Source: Lysobacter sp. Root916 (GTDB lineage: Bacteria; Pseudomonadota; Gammaproteobacteria; Xanthomonadales; Xanthomonadaceae). From it: 64,000 nt of DNA. The notes below the pieces were generated by a model. It was given only the letters and a program-made list of their open reading frames with translations. It searched no databases and was not told the origin of the DNA. This document shows, piece by piece, positions 27,709-37,343 of the stretch (its first letter is position 1; every line of letters begins with the position of its first letter). The stretch lies in the NCBI RefSeq assembly GCF_001429785.1, contig NZ_LMJF01000011.1:306385-370384 (forward strand), read 5' to 3'. The position numbers and the translations under genes were made by a program.

Positions 27709-28272
27709 CTAGGCCTGCAGGCGATCGCGCAGCCAGGCTCGGGCCGCGGCCCAGTCGCGATACACGGTGCGCTCGTCCAGTTCGAGGACGCGAGCCACCT
27801 CCGGCACGCTCAAACCGACGAAGTAGCGCAGTTCCACGACCTGGGCCATGCGCGCATCGAGCTGTTCCAGGGCCGCCAGCGCGGCGTCGAGCTCGGGTAG
27901 ATGGGTCTCTTGCGGAATAGGCAGTTGCAAGACTTCGGTGAAGTCGTCGCGTCGCCAGGCGCCGCCGTGCTTTTCGCTGGCCGCCTTGCGGGCTCGGTCG
28001 ACGAGGATCTGGCGCATGATCCGCGCCGCCGTATTGAACAGATGCGCCGGGTTCTCGAACGCGACGCTCTGCTGGCCCAGCAAGCGTACGAACACGTCGT
28101 TGACCAGCGCGGTCGGTTGCAGCGTGTCGTGCCCGCGGTGCTCGCGCAGCTCGCGCGCCGCGATCGCGCGCAGGTCGGCGTAGATCAACGGCAGCAGCGA
28201 TTCCAGCGCGCCAGCGTCGCCGTCGCGCCAGCGTTGGATCAGGGTGTGCGAGTCCGGGGCCGTACCTGGCAT
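27709..28272 (-). CDS. ECF-type RNA polymerase sigma factor, kinase-linked
   Basis: The product is 187 residues: region 2 runs from LIQRWRDGDAGALESLLPLI to LFNTAARIMRQILVDRARK, and region 4 is LDARMAQVVELRYFVGLSVP followed by EVARVLELDERTVYRDWAAA. The composition and the LQPTALVNDVFVRLL segment fit the ECF group (Sig-70_X6-like) usually found beside Ser/Thr kinases with TPR tails. AAGGAG lies 8 bases before ATG 28272, and no anti-sigma gene is present, which supports control by the neighbouring kinase at 25239-27638. The target regulon cannot be seen from here. Confidence 0.88.
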   Translation of the reverse strand: MPGTAPDSHTLIQRWRDGDAGALESLLPLIYADLRAIAARELREHRGHDTLQPTALVNDVFVRLLGQQSVAFENPAHLFNTAARIMRQILVDRARKAASEKHGGAWRRDDFTEVLQLPIPQETHLPELDAALAALEQLDARMAQVVELRYFVGLSVPEVARVLELDERTVYRDWAAARAWLRDRLQA

Positions 28273-28415
28273 GGCGCTGTCTCCTTGGGTCCGCCATCGT
28301 TGTGGGGACGGTCCATGGCCGTCAAGCGGGCGCTGCGCAGGGCAAAGGCATTGCGCCGCCCAGGGCGGTCGAGGACACCGCAGGACGAGGCAAGCGGGCT
28401 GGCGAAGCGCCGCGC

Positions 28416-28952
28416 CTACTTGATGCGTCGCTTCTCCAGCTTGCGCGCCAGGGTGCGCCGGTGCAGACCCAGCCGGCGCGCGGCCTCGGAGATGTTGAAG
28501 TCGCTCTCGGCCAGCACTTCGTGGATGTGTTCCCACTCCAGCGTCTTGATCGAAGTGGTGCGGCCGGTGAGCTCGACCTCGGCGTCGCCGGTGGCGCGCT
28601 GGAACGCGGCTTCGATGTCGTCGGTGTTGGAGGGTTTGGCCAGATAGTGGCGCGCGCCCAGCTTGATCGCCTCCACCGCGGTGGCGATGCTGGCGTAGCC
28701 GGTCAGCACCACGATCAGCATGTCCGGGTCGAAGGCGTGCAGGTGCTTCACGCAGGACAGGCCGGAGGCGTTGGCGGCGAGCTTGAGATCGACCACGGCG
28801 TGCGTGGGCGCGAATTCTTCCAGCAGCGCCGGCAAGCCGGCTTCGCCGGGCAGGTGGCGCACGCTGTAACCGCGGCGTTCGAACGAACGCACCAGAGTGC
28901 GCGCGAACGTGGTGTCGTCTTCGACGATCAGCAACCTGCGTTCATTCGTCAT
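28416..28952 (-). CDS. regA: Redox response regulator RegA/PrrA/ActR-type
   Basis: The 178-residue product has a receiver domain (RRLLIVEDDTTFARTL, phosphoacceptor in HAVVDLKL, VVLTGYASI, YLAKPSN). A Fis-like HTH ends it, NISEAARRLGLHRRTLARKL, the near-invariant end of RegA/PrrA proteins. It would be phosphorylated by RegB and regulate redox-dependent genes, probably including the cyo operon it belongs to. The start is MTNERR at 28952, with GGAG upstream; it overlaps regB by 11 bases. The gene ends the seven-gene cyo-surf1-regBA unit. Confidence 0.9.
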   Translation of the reverse strand: MTNERRLLIVEDDTTFARTLVRSFERRGYSVRHLPGEAGLPALLEEFAPTHAVVDLKLAANASGLSCVKHLHAFDPDMLIVVLTGYASIATAVEAIKLGARHYLAKPSNTDDIEAAFQRATGDAEVELTGRTTSIKTLEWEHIHEVLAESDFNISEAARRLGLHRRTLARKLEKRRIK

Positions 28953-30288
28953 CGCCGTGCTCCTCGATGGCAATGGCCGACAGCGGCAGGGTCAGGGTGA
29001 CCACCGCGCCGCCCTGCGGCCGGTTGCGTGCCGTGAGCCTGCCGCCCAGCGTACGGGCGACGTTGACCGAAAGGAACAAGCCCAGTCCGCCGCCGGGGCG
29101 GCCCTTGCTGCTGTTGTAGGGCGTGCCCAGGCGCTCGAGGACGTCGGCGGCGAAACCGGGGCCGACGTCGCTGACCTCGATCACGAGCTGGCCGTCGCGG
29201 CAGTCGGCGTCCAGCGCTACCCAGGCCGGCGAGGCCTCCAGGGCGTTGTCGAGCACGTTGAACACCATCTGCCGCAGGCCGTCGTCGGAAACGATGCTGG
29301 GATCGTCCTGGCAATGGCGCTGGTAGCGGAACGATTCCGGCGCGCGCGCGGTGCGCCACTCCTGGGCCAGATCGTCGAGCAGCTCGTGCAAGGTGGTTTC
29401 GACCGGCGATTCGCCGCGGGTTTCGCCGGCCGACAGCAGGATATTGGTGACGATGGACTTGCAGCGCGCGACCTGCGCCAGCATCTCGGCGACATCGTGG
29501 TGCAGCTCGGTTTCCGAGGCGATCGTGGGCAGGTGCTGCCAGTCGCCGAGGATCACCGACAGCGTCGACAGCGGCGTGCCCAGTTCGTGCGCGGCGCCGG
29601 AGGCGAGCAGGCCCATGCGCACGATGTGTTCCTCCTCGGCGGCGCGCTGGCGCAATTGGGCCAGGCGCACATCGCGTTCGCGCAGGATGCGCCCGATGCG
29701 GGTGATGAACACCACCAGCAAGGCCGCCACCAGCAGGAAGCAGATCAGCAGGCCCTGCACGTAGTGATCGGCCAGGCCCTTGCCGGGTTCGACCGCGATC
29801 CGCAGCGGCGTCGGCGACACCGCCAGGGCGGTGAAGCACAAACCCGCGGCGGCGGCGATGATCCAGTTGGCGGGCGAGCGCAGCAGCACGGTGCCCAGCA
29901 CTACCTGCAGCAGGTAGAGGAAGACGAAGGGGTTGGTGATGCCGCCGCTGTAGTAGAGCTGCAGGCTCAGCGAGACCACGTCCACCAGCAGCCCGATCAG
30001 CATGGCCCGGTTGGACACCTGCGCGCGCCGTTTCCACCACAGCTGGCTGCCGAGATTGAACGCGACCAGTCCGGCCAGGACGGCGCCCATCGGTCCCAAC
30101 GGCAGGGCGATGCCGATGCCGTAGTGGACGACCAGGATGGTGACGATCTGCCCGACCACCGCGATCCAGCGCAACTGGATCAGCTGCTGCATGTTGCGCA
30201 GCCCGGTGCGGTCCTGCGAACCGCTCACGCCCAATTGGCGGGTTACGACGTCCGCGGCGGCCTCAGGAGCGCTGGATCGGGCTTGCAT
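28942..30288 (-). CDS. regB: Redox sensor histidine kinase RegB/PrrB-type
   Basis: The 448-residue product has six hydrophobic segments in its first 220 residues, then a DHp domain with H234 (GAAHELGTPLST) and an HATPase domain (NVLDNALEAS, DVGPGF, GGLGLFLS). The quinone-binding GGxxNPF box is intact as GGITNPF at residues 115-121. C276, 42 residues past the histidine, fits the redox-active cysteine of RegB. It should sense the ubiquinone pool and signal to RegA. ATG 30288 is preferred (GAGGAGG upstream); a GTG at 30315 is possible. It overlaps surf1 by 26 bases. Confidence 0.9.
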   Translation of the reverse strand: MQARSSAPEAAADVVTRQLGVSGSQDRTGLRNMQQLIQLRWIAVVGQIVTILVVHYGIGIALPLGPMGAVLAGLVAFNLGSQLWWKRRAQVSNRAMLIGLLVDVVSLSLQLYYSGGITNPFVFLYLLQVVLGTVLLRSPANWIIAAAAGLCFTALAVSPTPLRIAVEPGKGLADHYVQGLLICFLLVAALLVVFITRIGRILRERDVRLAQLRQRAAEEEHIVRMGLLASGAAHELGTPLSTLSVILGDWQHLPTIASETELHHDVAEMLAQVARCKSIVTNILLSAGETRGESPVETTLHELLDDLAQEWRTARAPESFRYQRHCQDDPSIVSDDGLRQMVFNVLDNALEASPAWVALDADCRDGQLVIEVSDVGPGFAADVLERLGTPYNSSKGRPGGGLGLFLSVNVARTLGGRLTARNRPQGGAVVTLTLPLSAIAIEEHGDDE

Positions 30289-31069
30289 GACCGGGGGGGC
30301 CTCCTCGCTGCGCACGATCTTGCCGCAAACGACGCTCCGATGCGAACAGGTAGTAGCCCGCGACCAGGGTCAGCGCGGCCAGGCCGAACCAGGTCAGGGC
30401 ATAGGACAGATGATGATCGCGGAACGCCACCACGGTCATGCCGCCGCGCGGCCAGGCGTCGCTGGACGGGTCCCGGGCGGCATCGATGAAGTAGGGCGCG
30501 CTGGCATCGGCGGGCAAGCCCTGCGCACGCAGGATCGCGGCGACGTCGCGCGAGTACCAGTGCCCGTGGGCCGGATCGTTGCTGCGCAGGAAGCCGCCCT
30601 TGGGCTCGCTGATGCGCAGCAGTCCTTCGACCTCGACGCGTCCCGCGGGTACGGGCGCGGCCTGCGCCTGCGCGGGCACGAAGCCGCGATTGACCAGCAC
30701 GTAGTCGCCCGCGTCGGTGCGCAGCGGCACCAGCACCCAGGCGCCCGCGCCCAGCGCCGTCACGGCCTGGCTGCGCGCTTGCTTGTCGGGCAGGAACTGC
30801 CCGGACAGGCGCACGCGCCGGTAACCGTCGCTTGCTTCGCTGACTTGCGCCCACTGCGCGCGGGAGGGGGGCGCCACCGGCGCGGCCTTGAGGCGGGCCT
30901 CGACGCGCGCGATCAGCGCGTGCTTCCAGCCCATGCGCTGCACTTGCCACACGCCCAGCGCGAGGAAGCCGATCAAGGCCACCGCCAACGACGCGGCGAA
31001 CACGGCCAACAACAGCGGACGGCGGCCGTGCGCCGGTGCTACGGCCGCTGTGTGGCGCTCATCGCTCAT
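30263..31069 (-). CDS. SURF1-family oxidase assembly protein
   Basis: The 268-residue product has two membrane helices, residues about 17-40 (LLLAVFAASLAVALIGFLALGVWQ) and near 232-250 (ALTWFGLAALTLVAGYYLF), around a periplasmic domain. Family marks include GWKHALIARVEARL, YRRVRLSGQF, VLVNRGFVPA and the HLSYALTWFGLA ending. SURF1 helps assemble haem-copper oxidases, probably in haem a/o insertion. It is usually linked to aa3 oxidase; here it sits inside a quinol oxidase operon, directly after cyoD (ATGA overlap) and before regB. The start is MSDERH. Confidence 0.9.
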   Translation of the reverse strand: MSDERHTAAVAPAHGRRPLLLAVFAASLAVALIGFLALGVWQVQRMGWKHALIARVEARLKAAPVAPPSRAQWAQVSEASDGYRRVRLSGQFLPDKQARSQAVTALGAGAWVLVPLRTDAGDYVLVNRGFVPAQAQAAPVPAGRVEVEGLLRISEPKGGFLRSNDPAHGHWYSRDVAAILRAQGLPADASAPYFIDAARDPSSDAWPRGGMTVVAFRDHHLSYALTWFGLAALTLVAGYYLFASERRLRQDRAQRGGPPGHASPIQRS

Positions 31070-31455
31070 GGCGCGTTCTTGAGCATTTCCTGCATGTCGT
31101 GCGCGCCGGGCATCATGTTCGCGTTCATGTGGTGCATCACCCACAGCGAACCGATCAGCACGATCACCACCAGCACCACGGTGAAGATCAGGGCCAGCAC
31201 GTTCCAGCCGCCTTCCGAGCGGGTGTTCATGTGCAGGAAGTAGATCATGTGCACGACCACCTGCACCGCGGCGAAGGCCAGCAGCACGATCGCGACCAGG
31301 CCCGAGCTCGGGATCACCTTGCCCATCACCAGGCCGAACGGAATCGCGGTCAGCACCACCGACAGCATGAAGCCGGTGAGGTACTCGCGCGCCGAGACGT
31401 GCGGGATGCCGTCTTCGAGGTGGTCGTCGTGCTCGTGCGTGTCGTGCTGGCTCAT
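31066..31455 (-). CDS. cyoD: Cytochrome o ubiquinol oxidase subunit IV
   Basis: The product is 129 residues with a His/Asp-rich N-terminus ([14 protein letters not shown]) and three membrane helices: YLTGFMLSVVLTAIPFGLVM, LVAIVLLAFAAVQVVVHMIY and LALIFTVVLVVIVLIGSLWV. This matches CyoD, the small assembly subunit of bo3 oxidase. It starts inside the end of cyoC (4-bp overlap) and overlaps surf1 by 4 bp, as expected for a coupled operon. Confidence 0.92.
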   Translation of the reverse strand: MSQHDTHEHDDHLEDGIPHVSAREYLTGFMLSVVLTAIPFGLVMGKVIPSSGLVAIVLLAFAAVQVVVHMIYFLHMNTRSEGGWNVLALIFTVVLVVIVLIGSLWVMHHMNANMMPGAHDMQEMLKNAP

Positions 31456-32081
31456 GGCAGCACTCCCATCAGGTAAACGAAGGTGAAGACGCCGATCCAG
31501 ACGACGTCGAGGAAGTGCCAGAACATCGACAGGCAGGCCACGCGGCGGGTGTTGGCGCGGGTCAGGCCGTGGCGCTGCACCTGCACGCACAGCACCACCA
31601 GCCAGATCACGCCGAACAGCACGTGCAGGCCGTGGGTGCCGACCAGGGCGAAGAACGAGGACAGGAAGGCGCTGCGCTGCGGGCCCGCGCCCAGATGGAT
31701 CAAGTGCGCGAACTCGTAGATTTCCACCGCCAGGAAGGACAGGCCGAGCACGCCGGTCAGGGCGAGCCAGCGCAGCATGGCGCGCTTGTCGCGGCGCTGC
31801 ATCGCGATCATCGCGAAGCCGTAGGTGATCGACGACAGCAGCAGGATCGCGGTGTTCAGCGCCACCAGCCACAGGTCGAACAGGTCGGCGCCGGACGGGC
31901 CGGCGGCGTAGCTGCGGCCCAGCACGCCGTAGGTGGCGAACAGGCAGGCGAAGATCATCAGATCGCTGAGCAGGTACAGCCAGAAACCGAACAGCGTGCC
32001 GTTCTGCGGATGGTGATGCCCGGCGGTGTCCAGGAACACGGGCGAGCCGTCCTGGCGGGTCATGGCGATGGGCTCAGACAT
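31452..32081 (-). CDS. cyoC: Cytochrome o ubiquinol oxidase subunit III
   Basis: The product is 209 residues with five membrane helices, the CyoC size. It starts with a short extramembrane piece and a GHHHPQNGT turn, then [21 protein letters not shown], the conserved first helix. The family signature [20 protein letters not shown] and the last helix [20 protein letters not shown] follow. Subunit III stabilises the oxidase core. The first 8 bases overlap the end of cyoB, and the stop overlaps cyoD. Confidence 0.95.
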   Translation of the reverse strand: MSEPIAMTRQDGSPVFLDTAGHHHPQNGTLFGFWLYLLSDLMIFACLFATYGVLGRSYAAGPSGADLFDLWLVALNTAILLLSSITYGFAMIAMQRRDKRAMLRWLALTGVLGLSFLAVEIYEFAHLIHLGAGPQRSAFLSSFFALVGTHGLHVLFGVIWLVVLCVQVQRHGLTRANTRRVACLSMFWHFLDVVWIGVFTFVYLMGVLP

Positions 32082-34089
32082 GGGCGGCCTTCAGCTGTTC
32101 GCTGCGCGCCTGCTCGGTCGCGGCGACCGTGGCGGCGGGGATGTGGAAATCGCGGTCGTAGTTGAAGCTGTGGTAGATCGCGTAGGCGACGATGCCCAGC
32201 AACGAGGCGATCGCCAGCCACCACACGTGCCAGATCAGGGCGAAGCCGCAAGCCGTGCTCACCGCCGCCAGGACCAGGCCGGCCGGGGTGTTCTTGGGCA
32301 TGTGCACCGCCAGGAAACCGGAGGTCGGGCGCTGGAAGCCGCGCTGCTTCATGTCCCACCAGGCGTCGTTGTCGTGCACCACCGGGGTGAAGGCGAAGTT
32401 GTAGTCCGGCGGCGGCGACGAGGTCGACCACTCCAGGGTGCGGCCGTTCCAGGGATCGCCGCTGAGGTCGCGCAACTGCGCGCGCTTGCGGAAGCTGACG
32501 TAGATGCAGATCAGGAAGGCGGCGATGCCGATGGCGACCAGGACCGCGCCGAACGCGGCGATCTGGAACCAGATCTGCAGCGAGGGATCGTCGAAGTGGC
32601 TCATGCGGCGGGTCACGCCCATCAGGCCCAGCACGTACAGCGGCGTGAACGCGAACCAGTAGCCGGCCAGCCAGAACCAGAACGAGACCTTGCCCCAGAA
32701 GTCGTCGAGCTTGAAGCCGAAGGCCTTGGGGAACCAATGCGTCATCGCCGCGAACAGGCCGAACACCACGCCGCCGATGATCACGTTATGGAAGTGCGCG
32801 ACCAGGAACAGGCTGTTGTGCAGCACGAAGTCGGCCGGCGGCACCGCCAGCAGCACGCCGGTCATGCCGCCGACGACGAAGGTGACCATGAAGCCCATGG
32901 TCCACAGCATCGGCACCTCGAAGCGGATGCGGCCGCGATACATGGTGAACAACCAGTTGAAGATCTTCGCGCCCGTCGGGATCGAGATGATCATCGTGGT
33001 GATGCCGAAGAACGAGTTGACGCTGGCGCCCGAGCCCATGGTGAAGAAGTGGTGCAACCACACCAGGTAGGAGAGCACGGTGATGCAGACGGTCGCGTAG
33101 ACCATCGACGAGTAGCCGAACAGGCGCTTGCCCGAATAGGTGGACACGATCTCCGAGAACACGCCGAACAGCGGCAGGATCAGGATGTAGACCTCCGGAT
33201 GGCCCCAGATCCAGATCAGGTTCACGAACATCATGGCGTTGCCGCCCAGGTCGCTGGTGAAGAAGTTGGTGCCCGCGTAGCGGTCCAGGCCCAGCAGCGC
33301 CAGCACCGCGGTCAGCACCGGGAACGACACCACGATCAGCACGTTGGTGCACAGCGAGGTCCAGGTGAACACCGGCATCTTCATCAGGCTCATGCCCGGG
33401 GCGCGCATCTTGATGATGGTCACCAGCAGGTTCACGCCGGACAGCAGGGTGCCCACGCCGGCTATCTGCAGCGCCCATATGTAGTAGTCGACGCCTACCC
33501 CGGGGCTGAAGGCCACCCCCGACAGCGGCGGATAAGCCAGCCAGCCGGTGGCGGCGAACTCGCCGAAGAACAGCGACATCATCACCAGCACGGCGCCGCT
33601 GACGGTCATCCAGAAGCTGAAGTTATTTAGGAAGGGGAAAGCGACGTCGCGCGCGCCGATCTGCAGCGGCACCAGGTAGTTCATCAGGCCGGTGACCAGC
33701 GGCATGGCCACGAAGAAGATCATGATCACGCCGTGGGCGGTGAAGATCTGGTCGTAGTGGTGCGGCGGCAGATAGCCCAGGTTGTCGCCGAAGGCCATCG
33801 CCTGCTGCAAGCGCATCATCAGGGCATCGGCGAAGCCGCGCAGCAGCATCACCAGGCCCAGCACGATGTACATGATGCCGATCTTCTTGTGGTCGATGCT
33901 GGTGAACCACTCCTTCCACAGGTAGCCCCACAGCCGGTACTTGGTGATCGCCGCGACCAGGGCGAGACCCAGGACGACCGTGCCGATGAAGGTGGCCGCG
34001 ACGATGGGCTCGTGCAGCATGGGCACGGCGTCCCAGGTCATGCGACCGAAGATCGGGGAGGTCGGGATGGTGCCGCTTTCGAGAGACAT
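32074..34089 (-). CDS. cyoB: Cytochrome o ubiquinol oxidase subunit I
   Basis: The 671-residue catalytic subunit reduces O2 to water and pumps protons. Haem and CuB ligands are in place: histidine of [24 protein letters not shown] (His plus the Glu and Tyr of the cross-link motif), the HH pair in [12 protein letters not shown] and [12 protein letters not shown]. Quinol-binding residues known from E. coli (R71, D75, H98, Q101) are found at R84, D88, H111 and Q114, exactly 13 positions later. That supports a quinol rather than cytochrome c donor. It is separated from cyoA by 42 bases. Confidence 0.96.
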   Translation of the reverse strand: MSLESGTIPTSPIFGRMTWDAVPMLHEPIVAATFIGTVVLGLALVAAITKYRLWGYLWKEWFTSIDHKKIGIMYIVLGLVMLLRGFADALMMRLQQAMAFGDNLGYLPPHHYDQIFTAHGVIMIFFVAMPLVTGLMNYLVPLQIGARDVAFPFLNNFSFWMTVSGAVLVMMSLFFGEFAATGWLAYPPLSGVAFSPGVGVDYYIWALQIAGVGTLLSGVNLLVTIIKMRAPGMSLMKMPVFTWTSLCTNVLIVVSFPVLTAVLALLGLDRYAGTNFFTSDLGGNAMMFVNLIWIWGHPEVYILILPLFGVFSEIVSTYSGKRLFGYSSMVYATVCITVLSYLVWLHHFFTMGSGASVNSFFGITTMIISIPTGAKIFNWLFTMYRGRIRFEVPMLWTMGFMVTFVVGGMTGVLLAVPPADFVLHNSLFLVAHFHNVIIGGVVFGLFAAMTHWFPKAFGFKLDDFWGKVSFWFWLAGYWFAFTPLYVLGLMGVTRRMSHFDDPSLQIWFQIAAFGAVLVAIGIAAFLICIYVSFRKRAQLRDLSGDPWNGRTLEWSTSSPPPDYNFAFTPVVHDNDAWWDMKQRGFQRPTSGFLAVHMPKNTPAGLVLAAVSTACGFALIWHVWWLAIASLLGIVAYAIYHSFNYDRDFHIPAATVAATEQARSEQLKAAHV

Positions 34090-34131
34090 CGGAGAACTTC
34101 CAGAAACTATTCGGGTCGTCGCTTGCGCGCG

Positions 34132-35184
34132 TCAGGGCGACTTCATGCCGGCCAGCATCGGCGACAGCGGCGGTTGATCGACGGTGCACACGTCCGCGGA
34201 CACGTAGGCGCCCAGGCGCGGATCGCCGCGGCGCGGCATCGCCAGCGAGTTCAGGCCTTCCAGGCCGAGGCCGCCGGCGGCGTCCAGCGCCATCATCTGA
34301 TCCATGCACAGGCGCTCGGAATCGACGCAGCGGTTGAGGATGGCGTTGTACAGGGTGGCGTCGACGTTGGCGTAGTGGCGCACCGGCTCGCGCTCGCTGG
34401 GCTTTTCCAGCTCCAGATAGGCCGCGCGCGTGAGCGAGTCCTTGCTGCCGCGCAGCCCCGCGATCCAGCGGTCGTAGTCGGCGTTGGACATGCCGTGGAA
34501 CTTGAAGCGCATGTGCGAGAAGCCGGCGCCGCTGTAGTTGGCGGAGAAGCCCTCGTACTCGCCCGGCGCATTGATCACGGCGTTGAGCTTGGTCTCCATG
34601 CCGGGCATGCCGTAGATCATTCCGGCCAGATTGGGCACATAGAAGGTATTCATCACCGAGGAGGCGGTGATGTGGAAGCGCACCGGACGATCCACCGGCA
34701 CCGCGACTTCGTTGACCGAGGCCACGCCTTCCTTCGGATACAGGAACAGCCACTTCCAATCCAGCGCGACGACCTGGATATCCAGCGGCTCCATCTGCGC
34801 CGGCACCGGACGACCGGCCGCGATGCGGTCCAGCGGGCGGTAGGGATCGAGCAGATGGGTGCTGATCCAGGTGATCGCGCCCAGCGCGATGATGATCAGC
34901 AGCGGCACGCCCCAGATCACCAGCTCCAGCTGGGTGGAGTGATCCCAATCCGGGGTGTACTTGGCGCTGCGGTTGGAGGCGCGGTACTTCCAGGCGAACC
35001 AGAAGGTCAGCGCGATCACCGGCACGATCACCAGCAGCATCAGCGCCGTGGCCACCAGGATCAGCTGGCCCTGGCGGGCGGCGATGTCGCCGGCGGGGTC
35101 TAGCACCACCAGGTTGCAGCCGGAGAGCAGGCCGAGGGCGGCCAGCAGCGCGGCGGTTCGCAGGAGTCTGCGCACGTTGGACAT
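34132..35184 (-). CDS. cyoA: Cytochrome o ubiquinol oxidase subunit II (lipoprotein)
   Basis: The 350-residue product has a lipobox (LLSGC, C23), two transmembrane helices (about 40-65 and 83-105) and a cupredoxin-fold domain. The copper A ligands of cytochrome c oxidase subunit II are missing (no CxxxC motif; SANYSGAGFSHMRFKFHGMS in their place), as in quinol oxidases. A CyoA C-terminal extension follows, Cys-containing and longer than in E. coli. It is the first gene of the unit; the divergent 150-base gap to the MFS gene holds its promoter. Confidence 0.93.
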   Translation of the reverse strand: MSNVRRLLRTAALLAALGLLSGCNLVVLDPAGDIAARQGQLILVATALMLLVIVPVIALTFWFAWKYRASNRSAKYTPDWDHSTQLELVIWGVPLLIIIALGAITWISTHLLDPYRPLDRIAAGRPVPAQMEPLDIQVVALDWKWLFLYPKEGVASVNEVAVPVDRPVRFHITASSVMNTFYVPNLAGMIYGMPGMETKLNAVINAPGEYEGFSANYSGAGFSHMRFKFHGMSNADYDRWIAGLRGSKDSLTRAAYLELEKPSEREPVRHYANVDATLYNAILNRCVDSERLCMDQMMALDAAGGLGLEGLNSLAMPRRGDPRLGAYVSADVCTVDQPPLSPMLAGMKSP

Positions 35185-35334
35185 GGGGGAGGGCGGAGTC
35201 CTAAATGATGGGCGACAATTTAGTCCCCACGCCGCGCGCCGAGTATTGGACGTTTTGTCCTATCGCGTCCGGCCCCCGGCTCTGTCAGCCTAGGCTCGAA
35301 CACTCCCTGCCCGACGTCGACTCCCGCACTCCAG

Positions 35335-36648
35335 ATGGCTACCGCTCACGGCCCCACCGCATCCACGCACGACCACGGCGTCAAGGCGCATGCCGACGTC
35401 GCCCCGGGCGAAATCGCCGTCGGCGTCGTGGTGGGGCGCGCCTCGGAATACTTCGACTTTTTCGTCTACGGCATCGCTTCGGCGCTGGTGTTCCCGTCGG
35501 TGTTCTTCCCGTTCATGGATCGCTTGCAGGGCACGCTGTACGCCTTCGCGATCTTCGCGCTCGCGTTCCTGGCGCGCCCGTTGGGCACGATGCTGTTCAT
35601 GGCTATCCAGACGCGCTGGAGCCGCGGCGTCAAATTGACCGTGGCCCTGTTCCTGCTCGGCACCGCCACCGCCGGCATCGCGTTCCTGCCGGGTTACGCC
35701 ACGCTGGGCTGGGTTTCGATCGCGCTGCTGGCGTTCTTCCGCGTGCTGCAGGGCATCGCCCTGGGCGGTTCCTGGGACGGGCTGCCGTCGCTGCTGGCGC
35801 TCAATACCCCCAAGGAACGTCGCGGCTGGTACGCGATGCTGGGGCAGCTGGGCGCGCCGGTCGGCTTCATCGTCGCCTCCGGCGTGTTCGCCTTCCTGTA
35901 CGCGAGTTTGGGCGAACAGGATCTGTTGAGCTGGGGCTGGCGTTATCCGTTCTTCGTCGCGTTCGCGATCAACGTGGTGGCGCTGTTCGCGCGCCTGCGC
36001 CTGGTCGTGGCCGAGGAATATCAGGACAAGATGGGCGAGCTCGAACTGGAGCCCACCCCCATCCGCGAATTGTTCAGCGCCAAGGGCCAGCACGTGGTGG
36101 TCGGCGCGTTCGCCGCGCTCGCCAGCTACGCCCTGTTCCACATCGTCACGATCTTTCCGCTGTCGTGGATCAAGCTGTACTCGGATCAGTCCATCGTCGG
36201 CTTCCTGATGGTGCAGATCCTGGGCGGCTTCATCGCCGCCGGCGGCATCGTCGTGTCGGGCCTGATCGCCGACCGCGTCGGCCGCGCCCGCACCCTGGGC
36301 GGCCTGGCCATCGTGATCGCGATGTTCAGCGGCTTCGCGCCCACCTTGATGGGCGCCGGTTCGCTGGGCCAGGACGCCTTCATCCTGATCGGCTTCGCGC
36401 TGCTGGGCCTGTCCTACGGCCAGGCCGCGGGCGCGGTCACCGCCAACTTCGGCCGCCGCTACCGCTACACCGGCGCCGCGCTCACCTCCGACCTCGCCTG
36501 GCTGATCGGCGCGGCCTTCGCACCGCTGGTCGCGCTGGGCCTGTGCTCGCAGTTCGGCTTGGCCTGGCTGGGCGCCTACCTGTTGTCGGGCGCGATCGGC
36601 ACGCTCGCCGCGCTGGGCATCAACCGGGCGATGAACTACAAGAGCTGA
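35335..36648 (+). CDS. MFS transporter (metabolite:proton symporter type)
   Basis: The 437-residue product has twelve predicted membrane helices. It follows the MHS branch of the major facilitator superfamily: GRASEYFDFFVYGIASALVF in helix 1, FLARPLGTMLF with the loop RWSRGVKLT, FFRVLQGIALGGSWDGLPSL and ADRVGRARTLGG between helices 8 and 9. Members take up organic acids, osmolytes or shikimate; the substrate is unknown. The His-rich N-terminus (THDHGVKAHADV) is unusual but common in this group. It is divergent from cyoA. Confidence 0.9.
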   Translation: MATAHGPTASTHDHGVKAHADVAPGEIAVGVVVGRASEYFDFFVYGIASALVFPSVFFPFMDRLQGTLYAFAIFALAFLARPLGTMLFMAIQTRWSRGVKLTVALFLLGTATAGIAFLPGYATLGWVSIALLAFFRVLQGIALGGSWDGLPSLLALNTPKERRGWYAMLGQLGAPVGFIVASGVFAFLYASLGEQDLLSWGWRYPFFVAFAINVVALFARLRLVVAEEYQDKMGELELEPTPIRELFSAKGQHVVVGAFAALASYALFHIVTIFPLSWIKLYSDQSIVGFLMVQILGGFIAAGGIVVSGLIADRVGRARTLGGLAIVIAMFSGFAPTLMGAGSLGQDAFILIGFALLGLSYGQAAGAVTANFGRRYRYTGAALTSDLAWLIGAAFAPLVALGLCSQFGLAWLGAYLLSGAIGTLAALGINRAMNYKS

Positions 36649-36685
36649 GCCGGGCGCCGCGTCAGCATCGCGATTCGGACGCTGC

Positions 36686-37120
36686 CTAAGCCTCGAAGTC
36701 GACCGTGATCGAAGCGGCGCTGCGTCGGCCTTCGCCGTGGTACACGGCTTCGATGTTGTTGCCGTCCGGATCGAGCACGAAGGCCGCGTAATAGCCCGGG
36801 TGGTAGGTGCGTTCGCCGGGCGCGCCGTTGTCGCTGCCGCCATGGGCCAGCGCCTGCTTGTGGAACTCGTCCACGCTGGCGCGATCCCTGGCCTGAAACG
36901 CCAGATGGTGGCGACCGGTCAGCTTGCCGTCCGCCATCGGGCTGTCGGCGGTGGACACGCATAGCTCGTCGGCCCAGAAGAAATCGTCGCCGGCACCGCC
37001 GATGGGGATGTCCAGCGTCTTGAATACGGCTTCGTAGAAGCCCTGACTGGCCTTGAGGTCCTTCACCACCAATTGAACGTGGTCGATCAAGCGACCGCGA
37101 TGAATCCGTTGCGTTTCCAT
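36686..37120 (-). CDS. VOC-family (glyoxalase-like) protein
   Basis: The 144-residue product has the paired beta-alpha-beta-beta-beta modules of the VOC superfamily. IDHVQLVVKDLKASQGFYEA opens the first, with the metal-binding His early. HHLAFQARDRASVDEFHKQA and GYYAAFVLDPDGNNIEAVYH form the second, including the terminal Glu ligand. It fits glyoxalase/bleomycin-resistance-like small enzymes; activity is unknown. It is a single gene convergent with the MFS transporter (37 bases between stops). Confidence 0.9.
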   Translation of the reverse strand: METQRIHRGRLIDHVQLVVKDLKASQGFYEAVFKTLDIPIGGAGDDFFWADELCVSTADSPMADGKLTGRHHLAFQARDRASVDEFHKQALAHGGSDNGAPGERTYHPGYYAAFVLDPDGNNIEAVYHGEGRRSAASITVDFEA

Positions 37121-37343
37121 GCTGCGCTCCGGCTTGGGGGAAGGCCGACGCTAACACCGGTGGCGACAAGACGACGTGCATGACCCCGCCTGCGCGCGGG
37201 GCGTGGTCCCTGCCGCAGCGTTCGTTTTCCGACTGAAGCGAAAGCTCGGGCCCTGCAACCGATCTCGCGGCCGGCGTATCCAGGGTTCGCGACAGCCGAG
37301 GTGCCTTGTGCGGAGGTCGGTCCCTACGCCTATGGAGAGCGGC

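Noticed and set aside
32026-33630. 534-codon plus-strand open frame opposite cyoB
   Set aside because: Antisense shadow of a highly conserved oxidase subunit; composition (His/Gln/Arg-rich) is not protein-like.
35248-35260. GGAC-N5-GTCC inverted repeat between cyoA and the MFS gene
   Set aside because: Too short to separate from chance, and it does not match known RegA, FNR or ArcA site forms.
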